64,000 nucleotides of DNA, taken from assembly GCF_001677885.1 (NCBI RefSeq), contig NZ_LOCQ01000054.1, forward strand, positions 62,001 through 126,000. Reading direction: 5' to 3'. The DNA is from Janthinobacterium psychrotolerans (lineage in GTDB: Bacteria > Pseudomonadota > Gammaproteobacteria > Burkholderiales > Burkholderiaceae_D). The notes under the pieces were generated by a model. The model saw only the letters and a list, made by a program, of their open reading frames with translations, was not told where the DNA came from and searched no databases. Of the stretch, positions 32,776-41,181 are shown piece by piece (position 1 is the first letter of the stretch; the number at the start of each line of letters is the position of its first letter). Both the position numbers and the translations under genes were made by a program.

Positions 32776-33633
32776 CTAGGCGTTGGCCTGCCATTCCGGC
32801 AGGATTTCAGCGGACGTGGCCAGCCGCGCGCCGCGCGCCAGCATGGCGGCCAGAAAATCGCGCTGCTGGTCTTCAAAGCCTGGAACCGGGCTCATGCAGT
32901 CGGTCAGCAGCACCAGCTTGGCCAGCGCTTGCCTGCCCTGCCGCGCTTCCAGGTAGTCGGCGATATGTTCGGTGCTGGCCTTGACGCAGTGGCTGCCGGC
33001 CTCGCCACAGATATAAATCCGCTCGGCCGATACCAGCGTGTCGAGAAAGCCGGTATTGAGCTGGGTGGCCGGGTCCTGCGGGTCGGGCACTTCGGCCATC
33101 ACGGCCGAATAATGCTCGGTCCACGGGTTCGAACCCTTGGACAGCTTGGCTACCACCTGCAATTGCGCCACTTCCCAGCCGTTGTAGGCGGCGCGCACGG
33201 CGCCGTGGATATTCTGGCCCCAGGAGCCGATCTCGCAATGCACGGGCCACACCATCAGCTGGTAGCGCCCGGCGCTTTCCAGCGCATCGAGGTAGGCTTG
33301 CGCGCGCGGCAAGGCGCCGTCCGCGGCCGGCACATAGACGCCGTCGCGCAGCTGCTGCGCGCCGATCTGGGTAAATGGCGAAACAGGTTCACCGTTGCCG
33401 CTGCGCCAGAAGGTCGGGTGGGCGATATCGTAGCGGTGGTGGGCGTCGAGCGTGACGCTGATCTGCGTGAGGCCGGCGCCGCCATCGCGGATCAGGCCGG
33501 CCACGCGCAGCATGTCCTGGTGGGCGCCGGTCACGGGCAGGCTGGGCGCACAGCCGTCCGGCATCAGGTCTGCGGGCAGGTCGCAAAAATCGTTTTGCGG
33601 GTCGATCACAAGCAGGTGCAACTGGCGTTTCAT
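32776..33633 (-). CDS. Isochorismatase-family cysteine hydrolase, nicotinamidase-like
   Basis: This 285-residue cytoplasmic hydrolase starts [20 protein letters not shown], with the catalytic aspartate of DPQNDF near residue 11. [18 protein letters not shown] contributes metal-binding histidines, and [17 protein letters not shown] contains the nucleophilic cysteine. Being encoded directly upstream of pncB makes nicotinamide deamidation the likely role. It is longer than E. coli PncA (about 213 residues), with a central insertion of about 70 residues ([20 protein letters not shown] region), so the exact substrate is less certain than the fold. Confidence 0.8.
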   Translation of the reverse strand: MKRQLHLLVIDPQNDFCDLPADLMPDGCAPSLPVTGAHQDMLRVAGLIRDGGAGLTQISVTLDAHHRYDIAHPTFWRSGNGEPVSPFTQIGAQQLRDGVYVPAADGALPRAQAYLDALESAGRYQLMVWPVHCEIGSWGQNIHGAVRAAYNGWEVAQLQVVAKLSKGSNPWTEHYSAVMAEVPDPQDPATQLNTGFLDTLVSAERIYICGEAGSHCVKASTEHIADYLEARQGRQALAKLVLLTDCMSPVPGFEDQQRDFLAAMLARGARLATSAEILPEWQANA

Positions 33634-33705
33634 GGCGATCCTCGTGCGTGTCGGGAATGTCGATGATAATAGGAACTTCGCCACCACGCCAACTCGCGCC
33701 CGCCC

Positions 33706-33942
33706 ATGCACCTTCCCGCCCGCAATCCCTTGAGCGCCAACAAGCTGCTCAATAGCAAATGGACCGCCGCCCTGCCCGTCAACAAGGAAAAACACTTTAT
33801 CGTCATCAAGGTGATCGAACCGGACACGCCGGGCGCGCCGGTAACGGAAGTGGAGCTGCAGGCAGTGCACTCGCAGCGCATCCAAACCTTGCCATGGCGC
33901 GCGCTGCGGGACGCCAGCGTGTGGCGCCAGGGCTGGGTGTGA
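33706..33942 (+). CDS. TIGR02450-type tryptophan-rich small protein
   Basis: This 78-residue protein has the conserved pattern LLNSKWTAALPVNKEKHFIV, VTEVELQAVHSQR and a Trp-rich end (LPWRALRDASVWRQGWV). This matches a widespread family of small Trp-rich proteins with no assigned function. No signal or membrane segment. Its TGA abuts the stop of the convergent gene at 33943 with no base between, so the two transcripts must overlap. Confidence 0.75.
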   Translation: MHLPARNPLSANKLLNSKWTAALPVNKEKHFIVIKVIEPDTPGAPVTEVELQAVHSQRIQTLPWRALRDASVWRQGWV

Positions 33943-34197
33943 TCAGGCGCCCGTCGAGTATTTGCGCTGGCGCGATGCGACCAGCGACTGCGCCGCGTCC
34001 GCCGCCTGCTCCTGCGCTTCCGCCTCGGTGGCAAACAGCTGGTCGGCCCTGACGCGCTGCTTGCTCGTTACATTGTAGCGGTGCATGGGATTGGGCGACT
34101 GCGTAAAGATGGCCACATAGGCGCCCCAGCTACCGCAGCCACGCAGGCGTTCGGCGGTATAGTCAATTTCATAACAGCCAACATATTTGATCGGCAC
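33943..34197 (-). CDS. Small protein of unknown function
   Basis: I start this 84-residue protein at a GTG (34197) that has GGAG eight bases upstream; a GTG 16 codons earlier lacks one. The sequence begins PIKYVGCYEIDYTAERLRG and contains GSWGAYVAIFTQSPNPMHRY and an Ala/Gln-rich helix (FATEAEAQEQAADAAQSLVA). No family recognised; no signal peptide. It converges base-to-base with the TIGR02450-type gene. Confidence 0.55.
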   Translation of the reverse strand: MPIKYVGCYEIDYTAERLRGCGSWGAYVAIFTQSPNPMHRYNVTSKQRVRADQLFATEAEAQEQAADAAQSLVASRQRKYSTGA

Positions 34198-34381
34198 GAG
34201 GTTTGCTCCATAAAAGAAAGATGGATTAATTCCGGTCGCGCTCACGCAGGAAGTTTACGGAAAGTCAAGGGACTATAAAATATATCACTTTTGCGGTGCA
34301 GCAAAGGGGCGCCACGACACGAATGTGGATTTACTTGATCTGCGGCCGTGAAATGGAAAACAGCCGCCAGGACAGGCGGCA

Positions 34382-34413
34382 GAAAGAAAAACGGCGCCGT
34401 GAGCACGGCGCCG
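34382..34413 (-). terminator. Rho-independent terminator of the azoreductase gene
   Basis: On the minus strand CGGCGCCGT pairs with ACGGCGCCG around a four-base loop and is followed by TTTTTCTTTC. It starts about 20 bp after the azoreductase stop. Confidence 0.75.
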
Positions 34414-34433
34414 CAAGGCAAGGCAAGACGCAA

Positions 34434-35039
34434 TCAGGCGGCCAGCGCTTCGATGGTGTTGCGGCCTTTGGCCAGGGTGGCGGCCAGGGCTTCTTCGCCC
34501 ATCGCCACGCCTTCGGCCTGCACGAAGGTGATGTCGGTAATGCCGATAAAGCCCAGCACCGCGCGCAGATAAGTGCTCAGGTGGTCATAGGCGGCAGCGG
34601 CGCCTTCGCTGTACACGCCGCCGCTGGCCGTGAAGATATAGGCTTTCTTGCCGGTGGCCAGGCCAACCGGGCCGGTCGCCGTGTAGTGGAAGGTGCGGCC
34701 GGCGCGGGCGATATGGTCGATCCACGCTTTCACGGTCGACGGCACGGAAAAATTGTACATCGGCGCGGCCAGCACCAGCACGTCGGCGGCCAGCAGTTCA
34801 TCGACCAGGGCGTCGGAAATCTTGATGTCGGCGGCCGCTTGCGCGCCGCGCTGGTCGGCTGGCGTGAAAAAGGCGCCCATCATCGCTTCGGTCAGGTGCG
34901 GCACCGGCTGGGCGGCCAGGTCGCGCGTGACGATGGTGTTGCCTTGCGCGGCCAGCTTGGCGACGAATTCGCCCGACAACTGGCGCGACAGGGAACCGTT
35001 GTTGCGCACACTGCTATTGATGTGGAGTACGTTTGCCAT
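34434..35039 (-). CDS. azoR: FMN-dependent NADH:quinone oxidoreductase / azoreductase
   Basis: This 201-residue flavodoxin-like enzyme has the FMN phosphate-binding start HINSSVRNNGSLSRQLSGEF, then VLAAPMYNFSVPSTVKAWID and the strand FTASGGVYSEG. These are the three FMN-contact regions of AzoR. It reduces quinones and azo compounds with NADH by two-electron transfer, protecting against electrophilic quinones. The gene diverges from a LysR regulator over a strong inverted repeat, an arrangement often seen for inducible AzoR systems. A clear terminator follows. Confidence 0.9.
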   Translation of the reverse strand: MANVLHINSSVRNNGSLSRQLSGEFVAKLAAQGNTIVTRDLAAQPVPHLTEAMMGAFFTPADQRGAQAAADIKISDALVDELLAADVLVLAAPMYNFSVPSTVKAWIDHIARAGRTFHYTATGPVGLATGKKAYIFTASGGVYSEGAAAAYDHLSTYLRAVLGFIGITDITFVQAEGVAMGEEALAATLAKGRNTIEALAA

Positions 35040-35093
35040 GTTCTGTCCTTTAAACGATGTGGGATGCGCTGCTGCGCTTGCACTTATCTTAGT

Positions 35094-35156
35094 CCACATC
35101 TAATATCGATGAAACCATATAAATTTCAATTTTTATTATCGATTTTTTAGATATGG
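35094..35156. promoter_or_regulatory. Large inverted repeat in the azoR/LysR divergent promoter
   Basis: The left arm 35094-35110 (CCACATCTAATATCGAT) and the right arm 35138-35156 (ATCGATTTTTTAGATATGG) are imperfect inverted copies: ATCGAT on the inside, and TTAGAT followed by GTGG or ATGG on the outside. The AT-rich 27-bp centre probably holds the promoters. The right arm ends 7 bp before the LysR start, which fits autorepression and induction of azoR by the LysR protein. Confidence 0.6.
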
Positions 35157-35163
35157 ATTGTGT

Positions 35164-36081
35164 ATGAGAGAGCCAGGCCAACCATCGCTGGACCAGCTGC
35201 GGGTGTTTGTCGCCGTCATCGACGCGGGCGGCTTCGCCCATGCGGCGCGCCAGCTGCACCGCACGCAATCGGTGATCAGCTACACCATCGCCAACCTGGA
35301 AGAGCAGCTCAATGTGGTGCTGCTCGACCGCGGCAAGCGCAAGCCGACCCTGACCGACGCCGGCAAGGCCCTGCTGGCCGATGCGCGCACGGTGGCGCTG
35401 AAGGTCGACGCCATGCGCGCGCGCGCCAAGGCGCTGGCCGGCGGGCTGGAAGCGGAAGTGTCGGTGGTGGTCGACGTGATGTTCCCGACCTGCGTGCTGG
35501 TGCGCATGCTCGAAGCGTTCCAGGCGCAGTTTCCCACCGTCGCCCTGCGCCTGCGCATCGAAGGCATGGGCATGGTCACGCAGCTGGTGATGGACGGCAG
35601 CTGCCACCTGGGCGTGGGCGGCTGGATGTCGTCCAGCGCCGACGCCTTCGAGCGCCTGGCCGTCGGCCATGTGCAGCTGATTCCGGTGGCCGCGCCGGCG
35701 CATGCGCTGGCGCAGATGGCCGGACCTATCTCGCCGGCGGTGGCGCGCGAACATGTGCAGCTGGTGCTCAGCGACCATAGCAGCCTGACCGCAGGCCAGG
35801 ATTTCGGCGTGCTGGGCCTGCGCAACTGGCGCCTGGGTGACCTCGGCTCCAAGCACGCCCTGCTGCGCGCCGGTCTGGGCTGGGGCAATATGCCCGAGTC
35901 GATGGTGCGCGACGACCTGGCCACCGGCCGCCTGGTACCGCTGCAATTGTCGGTCGACAGCGGCGAGAATTATCCGATCTACCTGATCCAGCGCGCCGAC
36001 ACGCCGCCGGGACAGGCGGGCAAGTGGCTGGCGGAGCGGTTTGCGGAGCAGTTGCCGCTGTTGCTGGAACACGGCTTTTAA
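35164..36081 (+). CDS. LysR-family regulator divergent from azoR
   Basis: This 305-residue protein starts MREPGQPSLDQLRVFVAVID. The winged helix at 8-66 reads AGGFAHAARQLHRTQSVISY and LEEQLNVVLLDRGKRKPTLT. The effector domain from about 95 onward includes VVVDVMFPTCVLVRMLEAFQ and CHLGVGGW. LysR proteins next to AzoR typically sense quinones or other oxidants. Its cysteines (in FPTCVL and GSCHLG) are candidates for redox sensing, but this is only an inference. Confidence 0.88.
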   Translation: MREPGQPSLDQLRVFVAVIDAGGFAHAARQLHRTQSVISYTIANLEEQLNVVLLDRGKRKPTLTDAGKALLADARTVALKVDAMRARAKALAGGLEAEVSVVVDVMFPTCVLVRMLEAFQAQFPTVALRLRIEGMGMVTQLVMDGSCHLGVGGWMSSSADAFERLAVGHVQLIPVAAPAHALAQMAGPISPAVAREHVQLVLSDHSSLTAGQDFGVLGLRNWRLGDLGSKHALLRAGLGWGNMPESMVRDDLATGRLVPLQLSVDSGENYPIYLIQRADTPPGQAGKWLAERFAEQLPLLLEHGF

Positions 36082-36132
36082 GACCGGGCGGTGGGCGGTA
36101 TCATGCGGAGTTCACTTCAACAAGGAATCAAC

Positions 36133-36360
36133 ATGGCCGGCATCGACGACTTCGTCAACAAGCAACAACCAGGCGCGCGCTTTGTCATCACGGCGCCGAT
36201 GCTGCGCATGACGCCGCAGCAGTTCGACAGCGTGGCGCAGGAATGGATGGAAGACGGCGGGCCCGGCTTCGATATCGCCGGCATCCCGCACCGCGTGGTG
36301 ATCGGCGGGCAGTTCTATATCGCCCGCGTCACCGTGCAGCGGCACGCCGAAGACGCCTAA
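36133..36360 (+). CDS. Small protein of unknown function
   Basis: This 75-residue acidic protein starts MAGIDDFVNKQQPGARFVIT after AAGGAA. It contains MLRMTPQQFDSVAQEWMEDG and PHRVVIGGQFYIARVTVQRH. No signal peptide or membrane segment, and no family recognised. The stop abuts the stop of the convergent cbpM-like gene with no intervening base. Confidence 0.55.
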   Translation: MAGIDDFVNKQQPGARFVITAPMLRMTPQQFDSVAQEWMEDGGPGFDIAGIPHRVVIGGQFYIARVTVQRHAEDA

Positions 36361-36696
36361 CTACTCGACGCCCAGCACGTGCAGGCGCCGCCGCAGGCGC
36401 GCCACTTCCTCCGACAGGTCGACCACCAGCGCCGCCAGGTCGGCGTTGGCGTCGAACACGGCTTCGATTTCGCGCAGGCGGCGCGCGCGGGCCAGGTCGA
36501 CGCTGGTAAAGCGCCAGCTGGCCGCCTGCACCGGCGGCGGGCCATCATGCAGCAGCACGCCGGTCTGCACGCGCTGCACCACCCAGTCCGGCTCCACCGC
36601 GCAGGCGCGCGCCAGTTCTTCCAGGCTCAGGGCGGCGTCTTCGAGCAGTACGCCGATCACATTGTTGGTCGCGAGGTTTGCCATGCGGTCTGTCAT
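36361..36696 (-). CDS. cbpM: CbpM-like chaperone modulator
   Basis: This 111-residue protein has a MerR_2-like helical fold: LSLEELARACAVEPDWVVQR, the conserved WRFTSVDLARARRLREIEAV and the C-terminal coiled coil LVVDLSEEVARLRRRLHVLG. CbpM binds the J domain of CbpA and inhibits its action on DnaK. Its gene directly follows the CbpA gene by two bases, as in other proteobacteria, which supports the assignment. Confidence 0.85.
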   Translation of the reverse strand: MTDRMANLATNNVIGVLLEDAALSLEELARACAVEPDWVVQRVQTGVLLHDGPPPVQAASWRFTSVDLARARRLREIEAVFDANADLAALVVDLSEEVARLRRRLHVLGVE

Positions 36697-36698
36697 GA

Positions 36699-37634
36699 TT
36701 AAGCTCCCAGCTTCTGGCGCGGATTGAAGGCCATCTCGCGCGCCATGGTTTGATACAGTGCGCGCGCCTTGTCATCGCGCGCAGGCGGCAGCACCACTTC
36801 GAGCAGCAGATACAAGTCGCCAGGCTCGCTGGCGGGAATGCCGCGCCCTTTGAGGCGCAGCTTGCGTCCGGTTTGCGATTCCGGCGGCACCGTCACCGAC
36901 ACCGTGCCCGAGGGCGTGGGCACATCGATCGCGCCGCCCAGCGCCGCTTCCCATGGCGTGACCGGCACGGTTTCGAACACATCGCGCCCTTCCACCCGGT
37001 AGCGCGGGTCCTGTTCGAAACGGATTTCCAGGTACAGGTCGCCGGCCGGCGCGCCGCCGCTGCCGGGATTGCCCTGGCCTTTCATGCGCAGCTGCTGGCC
37101 CTCCGTCACGCCTTTCGGGATCGTCACTTCCAGCGTGCGTTCGCGCGTGACGACGCGGCCCTGCGCATCGGCTTCGGGCACGCGCATGACGATGGTGCGC
37201 GTGGCGCCGTGATAGCTGTCGCGCAGCGCGATGGAAATCGCCGCATGGCTGTCTTCGCCCTGCATCTGGAAGTTGCTGTTGGCGCGGCGCCGTCCGCCCA
37301 CATGGGCGAACAGGTCGGCAAAGAAGTCGTTGTCGTCGACACCGGACGATTCGAAGCCCGCGCCCCAGTCGGGTGGCGGACGAAAGCCGCCACCGGCGCC
37401 TGGCCCGCCCTGGGCGCTTTGCTGGCGGCCCAGGTCGTCATAGGCGGCGCGCTTTTCCGCGTCGCCGAGCACGCCATAGGCCTCGTTCAGGGCCTTGGTG
37501 CGCTGGTCGGCATCGGTTTCCTTGCTGACGTCGGGATGGTATTTGCGCACCAGCTTGCGGTACGCCTTCTTGATGTCGGCCTCGCTGGCCGACTTGTCGA
37601 CCCCGAGTTCCTTGTAGTAGTCCTTGTAATCCAC
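36699..37634 (-). CDS. cbpA: CbpA-type DnaJ co-chaperone
   Basis: This 311-residue J-domain protein has the J domain at residues 1-70 with HPD at 33-35 (KYHPDVSK). A Gly-rich linker (GGPGAGGGF) follows, then two C-terminal beta-sandwich substrate domains (LEVTIPKGVTEGQQLRMKGQ, RGIPASEPGDLYLLLEV). There is no zinc-finger, so it is CbpA and not DnaJ. It stimulates DnaK ATPase and can bind DNA in stationary phase. Its modulator gene cbpM is two bases downstream. Confidence 0.92.
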   Translation of the reverse strand: MDYKDYYKELGVDKSASEADIKKAYRKLVRKYHPDVSKETDADQRTKALNEAYGVLGDAEKRAAYDDLGRQQSAQGGPGAGGGFRPPPDWGAGFESSGVDDNDFFADLFAHVGGRRRANSNFQMQGEDSHAAISIALRDSYHGATRTIVMRVPEADAQGRVVTRERTLEVTIPKGVTEGQQLRMKGQGNPGSGGAPAGDLYLEIRFEQDPRYRVEGRDVFETVPVTPWEAALGGAIDVPTPSGTVSVTVPPESQTGRKLRLKGRGIPASEPGDLYLLLEVVLPPARDDKARALYQTMAREMAFNPRQKLGA

Positions 37635-37735
37635 CGTGCCTGCTCCCCATGGTTGAATCGTCAGGAAAGATTACACGAATTGCCGCGCCCATGCAGTACG
37701 GCTGCATGCGCGCGGCGCAGGCCGGTCAGCAGCGT

Positions 37736-38365
37736 TTAACGTACCCGGCGCAAGGAGGAAATACGGCGCTCGAGGCCACCGTCGAGGCGGTGGTAGTTGC
37801 CCGGCCCCATCACCACGCAGCGGCCGCGGAAGTTGGCGTCGGCGCACAGTTCCCAGCGGCCGTAGTTGATGACGATGGACTGGGCGCGGTCGTTGAAACG
37901 GTAGCGGTTCAGGTCGCGCACCTCGCCATCGAGGCGCACCGGCTGGCCGCGCATGCCGGCGTCGGGAAACAGCAGCACGGCGCCGCTGTTGCCGGGGCGT
38001 CCCGGATGGTTGCCGCCATGGCCGCCATCGTGCCAGCCGCCGCCACCGCCACGGCGCACTTCGCGCACCGAGGAAATCGCGTCGTTCATGCCCGGCATGC
38101 TGGCGTAGCGGCCCGGCTGCAGCACACGGCAGCTGTTGCGAAAGTTCGCGTCCTTGCATACTTCCCAGTTGCCCGAGCGCACGATGATGCTCGAAGTCTT
38201 GTCGTTGAAGCCCAGCTGCGACAGATTGCTCACATCGGAGCGCACATGGACGGAGCGGCCGCGAAAGCCATCATCCTGGAACAGGGTCATTTCGCCTGCC
38301 TGGGCGGCGCCAGTGGCAAACAGGGCGGTCGTGCACAGCAGTGCGTGTTTGATTGGTTTCAGCAT
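37736..38365 (-). CDS. Secreted two-domain beta/gamma-crystallin-related protein
   Basis: This 209-residue protein has a signal peptide (MLKPIKHALLCTTALFATGA, cleavage near AQA). I start it at 38365, which has GGAG upstream. Domain one (about 25-103) and domain two (about 128-209) share the pattern F.D...RG..V, FND..SSI.V..G.WE.C.DANFR..C, PG.Y and ISS.R.V. A Gly-rich linker (GGGGGWHDGGHGGNH) separates them. Crystallin-type Greek keys often bind calcium and resist stress, but the usual N/D-N/D-x-x-S/T-S motif is only partly kept (NDKTSS, NDRAQS). A related three-domain gene lies 76 bp upstream. Confidence 0.78.
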   Translation of the reverse strand: MLKPIKHALLCTTALFATGAAQAGEMTLFQDDGFRGRSVHVRSDVSNLSQLGFNDKTSSIIVRSGNWEVCKDANFRNSCRVLQPGRYASMPGMNDAISSVREVRRGGGGGWHDGGHGGNHPGRPGNSGAVLLFPDAGMRGQPVRLDGEVRDLNRYRFNDRAQSIVINYGRWELCADANFRGRCVVMGPGNYHRLDGGLERRISSLRRVR

Positions 38366-38441
38366 CACAAACTCCATTTGTTACCTGCGGCCAGTGTAGT
38401 CCGGCGCAGCGGCCGCAAGTGTAACAAATGGCAAGCAAATG

Positions 38442-39446
38442 TCAGCGCACGCGTCGCAGCGACGAGATCTTGTTGTCGAGCGCATTGAGGCGCGCGTATT
38501 GTCCCGGCCCGATCACCTCGCAGCGACCGCGGAAGTTCGAATCGCTGCATACTTCCCACTGCCCTTCGTTGACGATGATGGAGCCGGCGCGGTCATTGAA
38601 GTTCTGGCGCACCAGGTCGTCCGTGTCGCGCTCGAGCACCAAAGGCTGGCCGCCCATATCCGCATCCGGGAACAGCACGATGGCGCCGCGCTGCTGGTAC
38701 TGCTGCTGCGGATATTGCTGGTACTGATCCTGCTGATACTGATCTTGCTGATACTGATTCTGCTGGTACTGGTTCTGTTCATACTGCTGCTGGCGGCGCG
38801 CTTCGCGCTCGTCGACCACGCGCGCCGACGAGACGCGCCCATCAAGGCCGCGTCCCAGGTCGTCGTGGCGGCCCGGCCCGAAGATGCGGCAGGTACCCTG
38901 GTAATTGGCGTCGCTGCACAGCTGCCAGTAGCCATTGCCGATCACGATGCTGGTGGTGCGGTCGTTGAAGCCGATGGTGGCGAAGTTGCCGTTGTCGCGG
39001 TCCAGGCGCGCCGCGCCGCCATTCTGGCCGGCGCCGGAATACACTTCCAGGCTGGCCTGGCGGCCATAGTTGCCACGGTCAGGACGGCCGTCATTGCGCC
39101 AGTCGTTGCGGCCGTCGCCGCGGCCATCGCGCCCAACTTCGCGCACCGACGAAATGGCGTCGTTCATGCCCGGCATCGAGCGGTATTCGCCTGGCGTGAG
39201 CGTCTTGCAATTGCCGCGAAAACCGGAGTCCGTGCACACGTCCCACGTGCCCGAGCGCACCATGATGCTCGACGCCTTGTCGTTGAAGCCCACGCGCGAC
39301 AAATCGTCGGCGGTCTCGCGCACGGTCACGGCGCGGCCGCGGAAATTGTCATCTTCGAACAGGGTCAGTTCGCCGGCCTGGGCGATCGCGGCATGGGTCA
39401 GGAAGGCGGCTGCGCACAGCAGGGCGTGGGTAAGCGGGCGGTTCAT
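38442..39446 (-). CDS. Secreted three-domain beta/gamma-crystallin-related protein with Gln/Tyr-rich linker
   Basis: This 334-residue protein has a signal peptide ending near residue 24 (AIAQA) and GGAGACATC before its ATG. Three crystallin-like domains lie at about 25-104, 131-211 and 254-334, each with the FND..SSI.V and C.D.....C patterns. The first linker is Arg/Asp/Gly-rich. The second (213-252) is a low-complexity run of QYQQDQ-type units, encoded by 15-bp DNA repeats. It is related to the next gene and probably arose by duplication plus domain gain. Function is unknown; an exported, disulfide-stabilised protective or matrix role is possible. Confidence 0.78.
   Translation of the reverse strand: MNRPLTHALLCAAAFLTHAAIAQAGELTLFEDDNFRGRAVTVRETADDLSRVGFNDKASSIMVRSGTWDVCTDSGFRGNCKTLTPGEYRSMPGMNDAISSVREVGRDGRGDGRNDWRNDGRPDRGNYGRQASLEVYSGAGQNGGAARLDRDNGNFATIGFNDRTTSIVIGNGYWQLCSDANYQGTCRIFGPGRHDDLGRGLDGRVSSARVVDEREARRQQQYEQNQYQQNQYQQDQYQQDQYQQYPQQQYQQRGAIVLFPDADMGGQPLVLERDTDDLVRQNFNDRAGSIIVNEGQWEVCSDSNFRGRCEVIGPGQYARLNALDNKISSLRRVR
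38691..38790. repeat. 15-bp tandem repeat coding for QYQQD/N units
   Basis: Units such as TGCTGATACTGATCT repeat about six times with a few substitutions, in frame with the linker of the crystallin-like protein. Whole-codon units mean that copy-number change would lengthen or shorten the linker without a frameshift. Confidence 0.7.
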
Positions 39447-39640
39447 GGGGATGTCTCCGTGGGTGATCAATACTGCCAGACGTGAGTGTAGCCGCCCGGC
39501 GAAAAAACGGTGTAACAAAGTATGGGAAAAACACCATCAATTGTTACCAAAGGAAATAGATACAAGCACAAGGCGGCCGGACAGGCACCCGAATTCACAG
39601 TAGAATCGCAGGTTCGACTCAGCCAGTGCCCTTTCATCCC

Positions 39641-41035
39641 ATGCCCCACACCACCGCGTTTACCGTGCCCGCCATCCGCCAGGAAGTATCGTCCCTGTGG
39701 AAGCTGGCCTGGCCCATCCTGATCGGCCAGCTGGCCACCGTCGGCATGGGCGCGGCCGACGTGGCGATGACGGGACACACCACGCCCGACGAGCTGGCGG
39801 CGGTGTCGCTGGGCGCGGCCATCTGGTCGATCGTGCTGGTCACCGTCAGCGGCATCATGATGGCGATCAATACGCTGGTGGCGCATGAAATCGGCGCCGC
39901 GCGCCACGGCAAGGTGCCGCACCTGGTGCGCCAGTCGCTGTGGAAGGCGCTGGCCGTCGGCATGGTGGCCTGCGTGCTGACCAATATGGCGGCGCTGGTG
40001 TTCGACCACCTGATGCTCGAAGCGCATGTGGCGGCGAAAGCCAAGCTGTTCGTGCACATCATCAGCTGCGCCCTGCCGGCGTTTGCCGCCTACCGCGCGC
40101 TGTACGGCTACAGCACCAGCATCAACCAGACCAAGCCCGTGATGGTAATTGCGCTGGCCGCGCTGGCGCTGAACATTTTCGTCAATTACCTGCTGATCTA
40201 CGGCCACTGGGGCATGCCCAAATTGGGCGGCATCGGCTGCGCCGTGGCCACCACCTGCTGCGTGTGGATGATGCTGCTGGCGATGCTGGCCTGGATCAAG
40301 TACGCGCCGGCCTACCGCGCCACCTATCCGTTCACGCACTGGGAGTGGCCGCAGGCGTCGGCCATCGGCCCCATGCTGCGCCTGGGCCTGCCGATCGGCG
40401 TGACGTATTTTGCCGAAGTGAGCGCGTTTGGCGTAATCAGCCTGCTGGTGGCGCGCTTTGGCGTGGTGCAGGTGTCGGCGCACCAGATCGCCCTCAATTT
40501 TTCGTCCGTCGTGTTCATGGTGCCGCTCACCTTCGGCATTGCGCTGGTCACGCGCGTCGGCCATGCGGTGGGCGAAGCCAATTTGCGCCGTGCGCGTTTC
40601 ATCTCGTGGGTCGGGGTGGCGATGTCGCTGGCGGCGGCCATCGTCTCGGCCGCCTGCATCACGCTGTTTCGCCACCAGATCGCGCAGGCCTATACGTCGG
40701 ACCCGCAGGTGCAGGCCCTGTGCGCGCAACTGCTGCTGTTCGCGGCGCTGTTTCAATTGTCCGACGCAACGCAAGTGGCCACCTCGTGCGCGATCCGCGG
40801 CTACAAGGTGACGCGCCAGCCGATGCTGATACAGCTGCTGGCCTTCTGGGGCTTTTCGCTGCCGATCGGCTATGTGCTGGGCCTGGCGCCGCAAGGCTTC
40901 ATCTGGTCGCCAAGCGCGCCGATGGCCGCCGCCGGCTTCTGGATCGGCCTGGTGACGGGGCTGACGGTGGCGGCCGTGCTGCTGACCTGGTATCTGAACC
41001 GTTTGTCGCTGGAAAGGCTGCGCGCGGCCATATAA
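39641..41035 (+). CDS. MATE-family multidrug/Na+ antiporter (NorM-like)
   Basis: This 464-residue inner-membrane exporter has twelve hydrophobic segments in two MatE halves. Landmarks are LAWPILIGQLATVGMGAADV in TM1, HTTPDELAAVSLGAAIWS, and in the second half LGLPIGVTYFAEVSAFGVIS and VSAHQIALNFSSVVFMVPL, all typical of NorM. It would expel cationic drugs in exchange for Na+ or H+. The ATG at 39641 has no strong ribosome site; a GTG five codons upstream is an alternative. No regulator gene adjoins it. Confidence 0.88.
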   Translation: MPHTTAFTVPAIRQEVSSLWKLAWPILIGQLATVGMGAADVAMTGHTTPDELAAVSLGAAIWSIVLVTVSGIMMAINTLVAHEIGAARHGKVPHLVRQSLWKALAVGMVACVLTNMAALVFDHLMLEAHVAAKAKLFVHIISCALPAFAAYRALYGYSTSINQTKPVMVIALAALALNIFVNYLLIYGHWGMPKLGGIGCAVATTCCVWMMLLAMLAWIKYAPAYRATYPFTHWEWPQASAIGPMLRLGLPIGVTYFAEVSAFGVISLLVARFGVVQVSAHQIALNFSSVVFMVPLTFGIALVTRVGHAVGEANLRRARFISWVGVAMSLAAAIVSAACITLFRHQIAQAYTSDPQVQALCAQLLLFAALFQLSDATQVATSCAIRGYKVTRQPMLIQLLAFWGFSLPIGYVLGLAPQGFIWSPSAPMAAAGFWIGLVTGLTVAAVLLTWYLNRLSLERLRAAI

Positions 41036-41181
41036 AACACGGAGTATTCCTGGGATATGCCGAAGGAAAGCCGGCAATCGATAGCGTATTCCGTGTCCCG
41101 CCCTATCGCATTGCCCGTCATGCTCTGGTATTGTTTGCCGTCAAGAATTAGCTTGACCTCTTTCCCACTACCGAGACATCC

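Noticed and set aside
38691-38790. Regular short repeats considered as a CRISPR-like array
   Set aside because: The 15-bp units are contiguous, have no unique spacers and lie in frame inside a coding sequence.
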